Assembly (NCBI GenBank): GCA_039698035.1
Contig: JBDKSW010000007.1
Coordinates: 1-64,000 of the forward strand
Direction of reading: 5' to 3'
Length of the DNA: 64,000 nucleotides
Source: JAJFUI01 sp039698035
GTDB taxonomy: Bacteria; Planctomycetota; Planctomycetia; Pirellulales; Thermoguttaceae
Positions 53,338-62,382 of the stretch are shown here, piece after piece. The position numbers and the translations under genes were made by a program. The notes below the pieces were generated by a model. It was not told where the DNA came from. It did not search any database and saw only the letters and a program-made list of their open reading frames with translations. Each line of letters begins with the position of its first letter. The first letter of the stretch is position 1.

Positions 53338-55074
53338 ATGTATTTAAGCTCCGAAGAACGAGCGATTGGCCGCGACAACTTCCATGCCGCCATCGGCAGC
53401 CCGGCAGTGCGCCGCGATTTCCTCAAACGAGCAATCAAGGCCGGCGTCGCTCCTAAGAAAGGGCTCGGTTCCTTCTACTTTGGCTATGGCGCGTCGGTCT
53501 CCGAACCGATTCGCGTCGGCGTCATCGGCACGGGCGACGAGGGCAGCGTTCTCATCGGCGCCATCAATCCGAAGTATGTCGCCGTCCAGTCGATCGCCGA
53601 CATCCGTCCCTACAACGTCTGGCGAGCGTTCAACGGCGACTACTACAGCGCCGAGGCCCATAAGGTCCGGCCGGGACTCGCGGCGATCTACGGCTGGGAC
53701 ACCGAGTCCGAAGCCCGCAAGCACGTCAAGGTGTATGGTGCGTACCAGGACCTGTTGGCCAATGCCAAGCAGGATGGCATCGAGGCGGTCATCATTGCTC
53801 TGCCGCTGCACCTGCACGCCCCAGCGGCCATCGCCGCCATGAAAGCGGGACTGCACGTCCTCACCGAGAAGCTGATGGGCCACAGCGTCCGCGAGTGCAA
53901 GGAGATGGCTCGTGTCGCCGAGCAGACCCGTCTGCTTCTGGCGGTCGGTCACCAGCGTCACTACAACATTCTCTATGACGATTCGGTCGATCTAATCCGG
54001 CGGGGGCTGTTGGGGCAGTTGCACCACATTCGCGCTCAATGGCATCGCGGCAACCTGCCCGGCAACGATAGCTGGCAGCAGCCAATGCCCAGGGCCGCCA
54101 AGCCGGACGATCTTCAGGCAGATCGGCTTGACAAGAAACTCGGGGACTACTTGGGCGCCATGGAACGGGCCAAGCGTGGCGACGCCAAGACTCGCAAGGA
54201 TTGCGAGAACCGGCTGGCCCAGATTCGCGCCCAAATCGATGACCTGGTGGACGCGAAGAAGTACGGTTACCAAGACCGCGATCTCACCGACGGCTCTGGC
54301 AAAATCGTCTATCGCCGTCCGGCCGTCGAGGAGTTGATCCGTTGGCGTCTTTGGGACCGCACCGGCGCGGGCCTGATGGCCGAGTTAGGCAGCCATCAGC
54401 TCGATGCGGCCAGCATCTTCATCGCGGCCGCGCATGGCGGCAAAAAACAACACCCGCTGAGCGTCGCGGCATCCAGCGCCCGACCGCTGTTTCCGTTCGA
54501 TCGCGACGTCGAGGACCACGTTCACTGCATCATCGAGTTCCCCGCGCCAGGCTACGATCCCAAGGATCCGAACAATGTCCGGAAGCGGATCGGCGTCCAA
54601 TACGCCTCGATCAACGGCAACGGCTTTGGCGGCTACGGCGAAACTGTTTTCGGCACCCAGGGCACGCTCGTCCTCGACCTCGAAAAAGAGGCCATGCTCT
54701 ATCGAACGCACGAAACGTCGAGCAAGACCAAGGTCGTGGCGGCCAAGGCAACCGGCAAAGCACGCGTCCCCGCCTTGCAGGTGGATGAGGCTGGCGATCC
54801 CGAGTCGGCCGCTGTCGGAGAGTTGGCCGCCCTGCCGGCCGACCGCGGCTATGCCGAAGAGCTGGAGCACTGGGCGTGGTGCATTCGCAACCGTGAGCCC
54901 GAGAACCAACCTCGTTGCCACCCCAAAGTGGCGCTCGGCGACGCCGTCATCGCCTTGACGACCAACTTGGCCGCTCGCCAAGGCGCCCGCATCGAGTTCA
55001 AGGAGTCGTGGTTCGACATTCACAGCGACGAGACGCCCGAGGGCGACAAACCCGACCTGACACGATACCAATAG
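53338..55074 (+). CDS. Second Gfo/Idh/MocA oxidoreductase, paralogue with altered Tat signal
   Basis: A 578-aa paralogue of the previous gene over its full length (same IGTGDEGSVL, SIADIRPYNVWRAFNGD, LTEKLMGHSVRECKEMA and VGHQRHYN motifs). It keeps RRDFLK at residues 25-30, but the following hydrophobic stretch is short and carries charged residues (RAIKAGVAPKKGLGSFYFGY), so export by Tat is doubtful. A 60-residue insert near the C-terminus (about 460-500) is rich in Ala and Lys. The pair is a tandem duplication. Confidence 0.88.
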   Translation: MYLSSEERAIGRDNFHAAIGSPAVRRDFLKRAIKAGVAPKKGLGSFYFGYGASVSEPIRVGVIGTGDEGSVLIGAINPKYVAVQSIADIRPYNVWRAFNGDYYSAEAHKVRPGLAAIYGWDTESEARKHVKVYGAYQDLLANAKQDGIEAVIIALPLHLHAPAAIAAMKAGLHVLTEKLMGHSVRECKEMARVAEQTRLLLAVGHQRHYNILYDDSVDLIRRGLLGQLHHIRAQWHRGNLPGNDSWQQPMPRAAKPDDLQADRLDKKLGDYLGAMERAKRGDAKTRKDCENRLAQIRAQIDDLVDAKKYGYQDRDLTDGSGKIVYRRPAVEELIRWRLWDRTGAGLMAELGSHQLDAASIFIAAAHGGKKQHPLSVAASSARPLFPFDRDVEDHVHCIIEFPAPGYDPKDPNNVRKRIGVQYASINGNGFGGYGETVFGTQGTLVLDLEKEAMLYRTHETSSKTKVVAAKATGKARVPALQVDEAGDPESAAVGELAALPADRGYAEELEHWAWCIRNREPENQPRCHPKVALGDAVIALTTNLAARQGARIEFKESWFDIHSDETPEGDKPDLTRYQ

Positions 55075-55160
55075 CGCGGGCATCGGTTGTCGATGCTGCA
55101 CGCATGAAGGGGTATGCCGCGCGGACTCATCAGTTTGGTCATGCCATCTAGGAGAGACTC

Positions 55161-56003
55161 ATGGAAAAGTGGCCGTTGGGCGTGTTTGCCAGCATCGACG
55201 CCGGTTTGGGCGTCCGACTCGAAGTGGCCCACGAGTTGGGCGTTCCCACAATCCAGCTTCATGCTCCGCAGCGCGCTACCCGAACGCCTGACAACGCTAG
55301 GCGGTTTCTCGCACGCCTCGAACAGCTCGGAATCCGGATCACTGTCGTCTTCGGCGGCTTTGAAGGCGAAAGCTACGCGGACATCCCGACGGTCGCCCGC
55401 ACGGTGGGCCTCGTGCCGATCGAGACGCGAGAAGCCCGACTGGTCGAGATGAAGGAAATCGCCGATTTTGCCCGTCTGTTGGGCGTCGATGCCGTGGGGC
55501 TTCACGTGGGCTTTGTCCCGCACGAAACCGAGGACGTCCGTTACCACGGCGTCGTCGCCGTTACGCGAGAACTGTGCGACCACTGTCTCGGCAACAGCCA
55601 AAACGTACATCTCGAAACGGGCCAAGAGGCGGCCGACGATCTGCTGGAATTCATTAGCGATGTAGACCGCGAAAACTTGTTCGTCAATTTCGACCCGGCC
55701 AACATGATCCTCTACGGCTGCGGCGAGCCGATCGAGGCCCTCCGCAAGGTTGGCTCCTACGTTCGCAGCGTTCACTGCAAGGACGCCAAGTGGGCGTCGC
55801 ATCCCGGCCGCGACTGGGGCGCCGAAGTCCCGCTCGGCCAGGGCGATGTCGGCATCGAGGCGTTCCTCCGCGAGCTCAACGAGCAGGGCTACACCGGCCC
55901 GCTGACCATCGAGCGCGAAATCCCGCAAGACCCGATTCGCCAAAAAGAGGAAATCGGCAACGGCATCCGCCTGCTCAACGAGCTAAAAGCCAAGATCGGA
56001 TAG
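55161..56003 (+). CDS. Sugar phosphate isomerase/epimerase-type TIM barrel
   Basis: A 280-aa TIM barrel of the AP-endonuclease 2/xylose-isomerase-like family. Metal-binding residues can be placed in VGLHVGFVPHE, HLETGQEAADD, FVNFDPANMILYGCG and RSVHCKDAKW, with the final Glu in LTIEREI. It follows the two oxidoreductases and probably belongs to the same sugar pathway. The substrate cannot be told. Confidence 0.87.
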   Translation: MEKWPLGVFASIDAGLGVRLEVAHELGVPTIQLHAPQRATRTPDNARRFLARLEQLGIRITVVFGGFEGESYADIPTVARTVGLVPIETREARLVEMKEIADFARLLGVDAVGLHVGFVPHETEDVRYHGVVAVTRELCDHCLGNSQNVHLETGQEAADDLLEFISDVDRENLFVNFDPANMILYGCGEPIEALRKVGSYVRSVHCKDAKWASHPGRDWGAEVPLGQGDVGIEAFLRELNEQGYTGPLTIEREIPQDPIRQKEEIGNGIRLLNELKAKIG

Positions 56004-56136
56004 ACCGCAGAGAGTGGGCAAAGAGCCGCGATCGGACAGGGTTGGCCGAGCGGCTTCGCTTGCTCGTGACGCGGCAGGCATCATGACCAGGTGCTCGTTG
56101 GTGTGTAGAATGCGCATCAGCCCCGGGGAGTGACGC

Positions 56137-57609
56137 ATGACGACTCTGGACGCCCTCTACAGGTCTTCGCTCGGTTTGCTGACCGACCTCTACCAGCTGA
56201 CGATGGCCTATGGCTATTGGAAGGCGGGCCGCCAGAACCATGACGCCGTGTTCCATCTGTTCTTCCGCGAGAATCCGTTCGGCGGCGGTTTCACCGTTGC
56301 GGCCGGGCTGGCGACGGTCGTCGAATACATCGAGCGTTTTCATTTTGACTCGGACGACTTGAGCTACCTGGCCAGCTTGCGCGGCAACGACGGGCGGCCA
56401 CTGTTCGAGCCGGCCTTTCTCGATGATCTACGGCAGATGCGGCTCGTCTGCGATGTCCACGGCATTCCCGAGGGAACCGTCGTGTTCCCGCATGAGCCGC
56501 TGTTGCGAGTGACCGGGCCGCTCTTGCAGGCCCAACTGCTGGAAACGGCCCTGCTGAATATCGTCAACTTCCAGACGCTCATGGCGACCAAGGCGGCCCG
56601 AATTGTTCTGGCGGCCCAGGGCGAGCCAGTGATCGAGTTCGGATTGCGCCGCGCCCAGGGCATCGACGGCGGGCTGGCCGCCAGTCGCGCGGCTTACCTG
56701 GGCGGCTGTTCCGCAACGTCCAACGTTCTGGCCGGCCGACTGTTCGGCATCCCGGTTCGCGGAACGCATGCCCACAGTTGGGTGATGTGCTTCGATGATG
56801 AATTGGAATCGTTCCGTGCCTATGCCAAGGCGATGCCGAACAACTGCGTGTTCCTCGTCGACACGTACAACACGCTCGATGGTGTTCGGCACGCCATCGA
56901 AGTCGGACGCGAAATGCGTCGCGAAGGACACGAAATGGTCGGCATCCGACTCGATTCGGGCGACCTGGCATGGCTGAGCATCCAGGCGAGACAGATGCTC
57001 GACGAGGCCGGTTTTCCGGACGCGGTCATCGTCGCGTCGAGCGATCTTGACGAGCAGATTATCACGAGCCTGAAGGACCAGGGCTCGCGGATTGGTGTCT
57101 GGGGCGTCGGAACGCGGCTGATCACGGCCTACGACCAGCCCGCCTTGGGTGGCGTCTATAAACTGTCGGCCGTGCGCGTCGGCCAAGGCGATTGGCAGTA
57201 CAAAGTGAAGCTGTCCGAACAGGCGATCAAGATTTCCAACCCCGGCATCTTGCAAGTGCGAAGGTATTACGATCGCGGCGAAGCCGTCGGTGACCTCTTG
57301 TTCGACGAGCTGCACGCCGCGCCGAAGGACGGCGTGATGGTCGATCCGCTCGACGAGACGCGACGCAAGCGGATGCCGAGCCATGCGACGAGCGAAGACC
57401 TGCTGACGCCGATCTTCCGCCGCGGAAAGCCGGTCGATACGGTGCCTTCCCTCGAACAATCGCGCGAGCGCCTGCAGGAGCAATTGCAGCTCTTTCATGC
57501 AGGCATCAAGCGGTTCGTCCATCCGCACAAGTACCCCGTCGGCTTAGAACTTGGTTTGCACGAGCGAAAGACGCAATGGATCCTGAAGATGCGTGGATTC
57601 GAGCCATGA
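56137..57609 (+). CDS. pncB: Nicotinate phosphoribosyltransferase
   Basis: A 490-aa enzyme of NAD salvage. Motifs visible are GLLTDLYQLTMAYGYWKAG at the start, FGGGFTVAAGLATVVEYIE, EFGLRRAQGIDGGLAASRAAYLGG, GTHAHSWVMCF and the end region GIRLDSGDLAWLSIQAR. It joins nicotinate and PRPP to give NaMN. The length matches the longer bacterial form. pncA follows after 47 bp. Confidence 0.95.
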   Translation: MTTLDALYRSSLGLLTDLYQLTMAYGYWKAGRQNHDAVFHLFFRENPFGGGFTVAAGLATVVEYIERFHFDSDDLSYLASLRGNDGRPLFEPAFLDDLRQMRLVCDVHGIPEGTVVFPHEPLLRVTGPLLQAQLLETALLNIVNFQTLMATKAARIVLAAQGEPVIEFGLRRAQGIDGGLAASRAAYLGGCSATSNVLAGRLFGIPVRGTHAHSWVMCFDDELESFRAYAKAMPNNCVFLVDTYNTLDGVRHAIEVGREMRREGHEMVGIRLDSGDLAWLSIQARQMLDEAGFPDAVIVASSDLDEQIITSLKDQGSRIGVWGVGTRLITAYDQPALGGVYKLSAVRVGQGDWQYKVKLSEQAIKISNPGILQVRRYYDRGEAVGDLLFDELHAAPKDGVMVDPLDETRRKRMPSHATSEDLLTPIFRRGKPVDTVPSLEQSRERLQEQLQLFHAGIKRFVHPHKYPVGLELGLHERKTQWILKMRGFEP

Positions 57610-57656
57610 GGCCATCGGCCGAAGAGTGTTTGTGTCGAGCGTAATCGGAGGACGAC

Positions 57657-58289
57657 GTGAACGCCCTGGTGATCGCGGACGTACAGAACGACTTTTGTCC
57701 AGGCGGGGCATTGCCCGTGCCCGAGGGAGACCGCGTCATCGAGGTCATCAACCGCATTCAGCCCTGCTTCGATCTAGTCGTGGCGACGCAAGACTGGCAT
57801 CCGGCCAACCACGGCAGCTTCGCCGCCAGTCATCCGGGCTGCCGGCCGGGCGAGCAGATCGAGTTGGCCGGGCTGCCGCAAACGCTCTGGCCCGTGCACT
57901 GCGTCGGATCGCCTGGAGCCGATTTCCACCCCAGGCTCGATCGCTCGCGGATCGACCGAACGTTCCGCAAGGGCGCCGATCCGGACGTTGACAGCTACAG
58001 CGGTTTCTTCGACAATGGCCGCCGTCGTTCGACGGGTCTGGCCGAGTATCTGCGCGAGCGGCGCGTCACCGATGTCTTCGTCTGTGGATTGGCGACCGAC
58101 TACTGCGTGAAGTTCACCGCTCTGGACGCTGCGAGGCTCGGCTTCAAAACGTACGTGATCGAGGACGCCTGCCGAGGCATCGAACTTCGCGCCGGCGATA
58201 TTCGATGCGCCATCGAGGAAATGCGGGCCGAGGGCGTCATGGTCATCGCGTCCGGAGACTTGCCGACAGCGAATCTTCAAGGAGCCTGA
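57657..58289 (+). CDS. pncA: Nicotinamidase
   Basis: A 210-aa isochorismatase-fold hydrolase that turns nicotinamide into nicotinate for the preceding enzyme. ALVIADVQNDFCPGGALPV gives the catalytic Asp, the metal site is in DWHPANHGSFA, the catalytic Lys is likely in TFRKGADPDVDSYSGF, and the nucleophile Cys is in GLATDYCVKFTALDA. Start is GTG with a GGAG upstream. It ends two bases before the Nudix start. Confidence 0.95.
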   Translation: MNALVIADVQNDFCPGGALPVPEGDRVIEVINRIQPCFDLVVATQDWHPANHGSFAASHPGCRPGEQIELAGLPQTLWPVHCVGSPGADFHPRLDRSRIDRTFRKGADPDVDSYSGFFDNGRRRSTGLAEYLRERRVTDVFVCGLATDYCVKFTALDAARLGFKTYVIEDACRGIELRAGDIRCAIEEMRAEGVMVIASGDLPTANLQGA

Positions 58290-58291
58290 TT

Positions 58292-58861
58292 GTGACGCAA
58301 CGCCGTGCCGTTTCCAACGAACCATCGCCCCGCCTTCTCGCGGAAGGGAAATTTGTCCGCGTGCTGAGCCATCGCGGCTGGGAATGGGTCGAGCGAACCA
58401 CCTGTTCTGCGGCCGTCGTCATCGTGGCCGTCACCGACCAGCGGCAACTCCTGCTCGTCGAGCAATACCGAATCCCACTGGGCAAACGGGTGATTGAGTT
58501 GCCGGCCGGCTTGGTTGGCGACCTGGCCGACACCAAAGGCGAGGCGCTGGCCGAGGCGGCCCGCCGCGAGTTGATCGAGGAAACCGGCTATCAGGCCGAA
58601 ACGTTCGAGCGTCTCCTGGAAGGGCCCAGTTCCTCGGGCCTCAGCAACGAGGTCTTCACGATGATGCTCGCCCAAAACGTCCGATGCGTCGGCCCAGGCG
58701 GCGGCGACGCCACCGAGGAGATCGAGGTCCACGCCGTACCGCTCGACATGCTCCACAACTGGCTCGGGGCAAAACGCCGCGACGGTCTGCTGATCAGCCC
58801 GAAAATCTTCGCGGCGCTCTATTTCCTTCACCGCAACGGCTTGGGCACGAAAGGCGTCTGA
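58292..58861 (+). CDS. Nudix hydrolase, ADP-ribose pyrophosphatase type
   Basis: A 189-aa Nudix protein from the GTG at 58292. The box is GEALAEAARRELIEETGYQA, preceded by QYRIPLGKRVIELPAGLVGD, which fits ADP-ribose pyrophosphatases. It lies in one run with pncB and pncA, so ADP-ribose or NAD recycling is a fair guess. The frame is open upstream within pncA, but no other start has a ribosome site. Confidence 0.9.
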   Translation: MTQRRAVSNEPSPRLLAEGKFVRVLSHRGWEWVERTTCSAAVVIVAVTDQRQLLLVEQYRIPLGKRVIELPAGLVGDLADTKGEALAEAARRELIEETGYQAETFERLLEGPSSSGLSNEVFTMMLAQNVRCVGPGGGDATEEIEVHAVPLDMLHNWLGAKRRDGLLISPKIFAALYFLHRNGLGTKGV

Positions 58862-59016
58862 CGGTTCGGGCCGTTTCCGGCGGTCAGCGGTCGGTTGCCA
58901 GTCTTTTGTCGCGGCGCGGTTGTGCCACGGTCAGCAAGGCCCTTTGCTTTGCCGCGTTTCTTCCCATCGCGGCCTTCAAACGGTTGCGCCGCGCGAACCG
59001 CTTTGCGCCGGCGCGC

Positions 59017-59043
59017 AAAAAAAGAACGCCCCCGGAGGGGCGT
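59017..59043 (-). terminator. Rho-independent terminator of the tracrRNA
   Basis: Read on the minus strand, ACGCCCC-TCCG-GGGGCGT forms a strong hairpin directly followed by TTCTTTTTTT. The plus strand has the A-run before the hairpin, so it works only on the minus strand. It ends a transcript that starts at the anti-repeat near 59141. Confidence 0.85.
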
Positions 59044-59112
59044 CCCAGGATGCTCCACGGCCGAAACCGCTTCAGCAGCGCCTCGCGCGGACGAAAGTCC
59101 ACTTACTGTGAC

Positions 59113-59140
59113 TTGCGGGCAATCGTCGCTCGGATACACT
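59113..59140 (+). promoter_or_regulatory. Possible cas9 promoter inside the anti-repeat
   Basis: The anti-repeat read on the plus strand has TTGCGG (59113-59118) and TACACT (59135-59140) with a 16-bp spacer. This corresponds base for base to the TTGAAG/TACACT pair inside each array repeat read on the minus strand. A start near 59147 would give a cas9 leader of about 47 bases. The call is inference from consensus match. Confidence 0.45.
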
Positions 59141-59147
59141 AAGAGTT

Positions 59148-59176
59148 ACCTTATCAGGCCATTCGCATCCCGTCAA
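59148..59176 (-). promoter_or_regulatory. tracrRNA promoter
   Basis: On the minus strand TTGACG (59176-59171) and TAAGGT (59153-59148) are 17 bp apart. The expected start is at about 59141, the first base before the anti-repeat. The -35 box lies 18 bp from the cas9 start codon on the other strand, so the two transcripts diverge with overlapping control DNA. Confidence 0.65.
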
Positions 59177-59193
59177 GACGCAGGGCGTGTTTT

Positions 59194-62100
59194 ATGCAAC
59201 AATCCAAGAAACCTTACATTTTGGGGCTGGACCTGGGCGTTCAATCGGTCGGCTGGGCCCTGCTGGACATCGACGACAACGACCGTCCCTGCGGCATCCG
59301 ACGCACTGGCGTCCGCTGCTTCGACAGCGGCGTTGGCAGCGAGACGGAAATCGCCAGCGGCAAGGACGAGTCGCAAAACATCCAGCGGCGGCAAGCCAGG
59401 CTTCAACGTCGGCAGCTTTGGCGTCGCGGGCGACGGCTGAAGAAGGTCTTTCTCCTCCTCCAGAAAGCGGGCCTTCTTCCGCCCGACGAAGCCAGGACGC
59501 CGGATCAGCGCCACGAGTTGCTCAAAAAGCTCGACCTGGAATTGGCCAAGCAGTATGTGCCCGAGCACGATCGCGTGGCGGGGCATCTGCTGCCCTATCG
59601 GCTCCGCTGCCTCGCGTTGGATCAGCCGTTGCCGCCGTTTGCCTTCGGTCGCGCGCTGTTTCACCTCGCGCAGCGCCGCGGTTTTCTCAGCAATCGCAAA
59701 TCCTCGGCGAAGGAAGACAAGGAGTCCGGCGACGTGAAAGCCGGCATCAGTGACCTGCGGCGAAAAATGGAAGAGGCCGGTGCCCGCACGCTTGGCGAGT
59801 ATTTCGCCGGTCTCGATCCCGAGGAGCAGCGCATCCGCAAGCGGTGGACGGCGCGCGACATGTACGTCGACGAATTCGACAAAATCTGGGACGCCCAAGC
59901 GTCGAGCCACGTGAACCTCGGCGCTCCGTGGAAGAAGCGAATTGGCGATGCGATCTTTCACCAGCGCCCCCTGAAATCGCAAAAGCACTTGGTCGGCATG
60001 TGCGAACTGGAACCCGACTGCCGCCGCGCGCCTTGGGCATCGTTGGAGGCCCAGCGATTTCGCTACCTGCAAAAGGTGAACGACCTCGAAATCTCGACGC
60101 CCGACGGCGACATTTGGAGACTGATTGATCCCGAGCACGCCGACCTGCGAGCGAAGCTAATCGAGCTGCTCGACAACCATGTGCAGATCGAGTTCAAGAG
60201 CTTGCGTTCCAAGCTGGGCCTCAAGAAACCCAGGGGGGCCGATGGCGAGTATCGTTTCAACCTCGAAGCAGGCGGTGAAAAGAAACTCAATGGGAACGCC
60301 ACCGCCGCCAAACTCCGCAAGGCTCTCGGGGATGATTTCGACGGACTGCCGCCCGAACAGCTCACGGCCATCATCGACGACCTGCTCGAATACGAGCAGG
60401 AAGACAAGCTGGCCGAGCGCCTTCACAAGAAGTATGGGATTGCACCGGCCGTCGCCGCACGTCTCGCGGCCGTGATCCTGGAGGACGGCTACGCTTCACT
60501 TTCGCGCGAGGCCATGCGGAAGCTGCTGCCCCTGTTGGAGAGCGGCCGCCGCATCGCCACCATGACCCATGCAGAGCGTCGTGAGCTGTTCCCAAACATG
60601 AAGAAGCCCGAGGCGTACGATCTTCTACCGCCGGTGCTGGATGTTGTCAGCTTGCGCAACCCGGTGGTTTGCCGTGGGCTCACCGAGGTTCGCAAGGTGG
60701 TCAACGCCTTGATCCGCGAGCATGGCAAGCCGCGGACGATTCGCATCGAGCTGGCTCGCGACCTGAAGAAATCACGCGCCCAGCGGGAGGAGCTGACCAA
60801 GAAGAACCGCGAGAACGAGAAATCTCGCGATGCGGCCAGAAAGAAAATTGCGAACCAGCTTGGTTGCGACGAGAACGCCGTGAGCAATTTGGACATTCTG
60901 AAGGTCCGCTTGGCCGAGGAATGCGGCTGGAGGTGCCCCTACACGGGCAACTCGATCGCCATCGAGGCCCTGGTCGGCCCGCACTCGCAGTTCGACATCG
61001 AGCACATCATTCCGTTCAGCCGATCCCTGGACAATTCGTTTTTGAACAAGACGCTCTGCGATCACAAGGAAAACCGCGATGTGAAGCGGAACCAAACGCC
61101 CTACGAGGCCTATTCCGGCAGCGAGGAGCGGTGGCATGAGATCATCTCGCGGGTCAAGCGTTTCCACGGCTCTGCCGCCGATGCAAAACTCCGCAAGTTC
61201 CAGCAGAAGGACCTCGGCGACGATTGGGCCCAGCGAATGCTCCAAGACACGCGCTACATGTCGCGCCTGGCAACCGAGTATCTCGGGCTGCTCCACGGCG
61301 GGCAGATTGACTCGGCTGGCCATCGCCGCGTCCAAATGAGCGCCGGGCGGATCACCGCCTATCTTCGCGACGACTGGGGGCTCAACGCGATTTTGGCCGA
61401 TGGCGACGACGAGAAAAACCGAAACGACCATCGCCATCACGCCGTGGACGCCGTGGCAATCGCGCTCACCGAGCCACAGGTCGTCTCGATGTTAAGTCGC
61501 TCCGCCGAGGTCGCGGCCCAGCGAGGAATGCGGCTCTTCGCGCTCGACGAAATTGAGACCCCATGGCCGACGTTTGTCGAAGACGTGCGCCGCTCCATCG
61601 ACGCCATCAACGTCTCCTACCGTGTGAACCGTCGCGTCACCGGCGCGCTGCACGAGGAGACCAACTACAGCAAACCTAAGCCCTACAAGGATAGAAAGGG
61701 AAAAATTACAGAGGTCTATCATGTACGCAAGCCACTGGCGATGATGACGCCAGGCATGATCGACGATATCGTCGACGATACCATCCGGAAGCTAGTCCAA
61801 GACAAAGTGAAGGACCTTGGCGGCTTTCGCAAGGGAATGTTCAACGACGAAACAAACCATCCCGATCTGAAGGCGAGAGACGGCCGGCTCGTCCCAGTCC
61901 ATAGCGCGAGGATACGATTGAAAAAAGAGGTCGTTCTTTCCGTGGGAAGTGATGGCCGCCAACGACGTGCAGATCCAGGCAGAAACCACCATATGGAGAT
62001 ATACGCCGTTCTCGACGAAGACGGTGGAGAGACGGAATGGAGTGGCTCGGCGGTGAATCTCTTTCAATCGCATCTTCGCGCCAAAGACGCCCACCCGGTG

Positions 62101-62382
62101 GTTTGCCGCAACCACGGGCCGAACACGAAGTTTCTGTTTTCCTTGGCCATCAACGAATATGTGATGATGGACAATGGGCAAAAGCAGCCTGCACTATTTC
62201 GTGCGGTAAGTGTTTGGCAGGAGCGGGTTGAATTTCGTTTGCATACCGATGCACGCCCAGGTACAATAATAGCCAAAACACCTAAAGGCAGGGTCACTCG
62301 CAGCCCGGAGCAACTGCGACAATGTAAAGCACGGAAGGTGGTCATCGACCCCTTGGGAAACGTCCTTCCGGCCAATGATTAA
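59194..62382 (+). CDS. cas9: Type II-C CRISPR effector nuclease Cas9
   Basis: A 1062-aa compact Cas9. RuvC-I is YILGLDLGVQSVGWALLD (Asp13); an Arg-rich bridge helix follows (RRQARLQRRQLWRRGRRLKK). RuvC-II is RTIRIELARD (Glu519), the HNH domain is FDIEHIIPFSRSLDNS with His604 and the later DHKENRDVK, and RuvC-III is NDHRHHAVDAVAIAL (His749, Asp752). The recognition lobe is short and there is no csn2 or cas4, which with the size indicates subtype II-C. It cuts DNA with crRNA and tracrRNA. The PAM-binding C-terminus (about 880-1062) cannot be decoded by eye. cas1 overlaps the 3' end by 8 bp. Confidence 0.98.
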   Translation: MQQSKKPYILGLDLGVQSVGWALLDIDDNDRPCGIRRTGVRCFDSGVGSETEIASGKDESQNIQRRQARLQRRQLWRRGRRLKKVFLLLQKAGLLPPDEARTPDQRHELLKKLDLELAKQYVPEHDRVAGHLLPYRLRCLALDQPLPPFAFGRALFHLAQRRGFLSNRKSSAKEDKESGDVKAGISDLRRKMEEAGARTLGEYFAGLDPEEQRIRKRWTARDMYVDEFDKIWDAQASSHVNLGAPWKKRIGDAIFHQRPLKSQKHLVGMCELEPDCRRAPWASLEAQRFRYLQKVNDLEISTPDGDIWRLIDPEHADLRAKLIELLDNHVQIEFKSLRSKLGLKKPRGADGEYRFNLEAGGEKKLNGNATAAKLRKALGDDFDGLPPEQLTAIIDDLLEYEQEDKLAERLHKKYGIAPAVAARLAAVILEDGYASLSREAMRKLLPLLESGRRIATMTHAERRELFPNMKKPEAYDLLPPVLDVVSLRNPVVCRGLTEVRKVVNALIREHGKPRTIRIELARDLKKSRAQREELTKKNRENEKSRDAARKKIANQLGCDENAVSNLDILKVRLAEECGWRCPYTGNSIAIEALVGPHSQFDIEHIIPFSRSLDNSFLNKTLCDHKENRDVKRNQTPYEAYSGSEERWHEIISRVKRFHGSAADAKLRKFQQKDLGDDWAQRMLQDTRYMSRLATEYLGLLHGGQIDSAGHRRVQMSAGRITAYLRDDWGLNAILADGDDEKNRNDHRHHAVDAVAIALTEPQVVSMLSRSAEVAAQRGMRLFALDEIETPWPTFVEDVRRSIDAINVSYRVNRRVTGALHEETNYSKPKPYKDRKGKITEVYHVRKPLAMMTPGMIDDIVDDTIRKLVQDKVKDLGGFRKGMFNDETNHPDLKARDGRLVPVHSARIRLKKEVVLSVGSDGRQRRADPGRNHHMEIYAVLDEDGGETEWSGSAVNLFQSHLRAKDAHPVVCRNHGPNTKFLFSLAINEYVMMDNGQKQPALFRAVSVWQERVEFRLHTDARPGTIIAKTPKGRVTRSPEQLRQCKARKVVIDPLGNVLPAND

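Larger units (their letters stand above)
59017..59141 (-). ncRNA. tracrRNA of the type II-C CRISPR system
   Basis: The 5' end is an anti-repeat, 59105-59140, that matches 31 of 36 bases of the array repeat; on the minus strand it has the array plus-strand sense (AGTGTATCCGAGCGACGATT...), so it can pair with a crRNA made from the array minus strand. The five mismatches lie at the outer end and in the centre, where a bulge is normal. After it come AAGTGGACTTTCGTCC (a short nexus hairpin), a GC-rich stem and the terminator hairpin. Predicted length is about 125 nt. Nothing else occupies the 332-bp gap between the Nudix gene and cas9. Confidence 0.88.

Noticed and set aside
59105..59140. A stray degenerate CRISPR repeat upstream of cas9
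   Set aside because: Its sense, central mismatches, own promoter and downstream minus-strand terminator fit a tracrRNA anti-repeat better than an isolated repeat.
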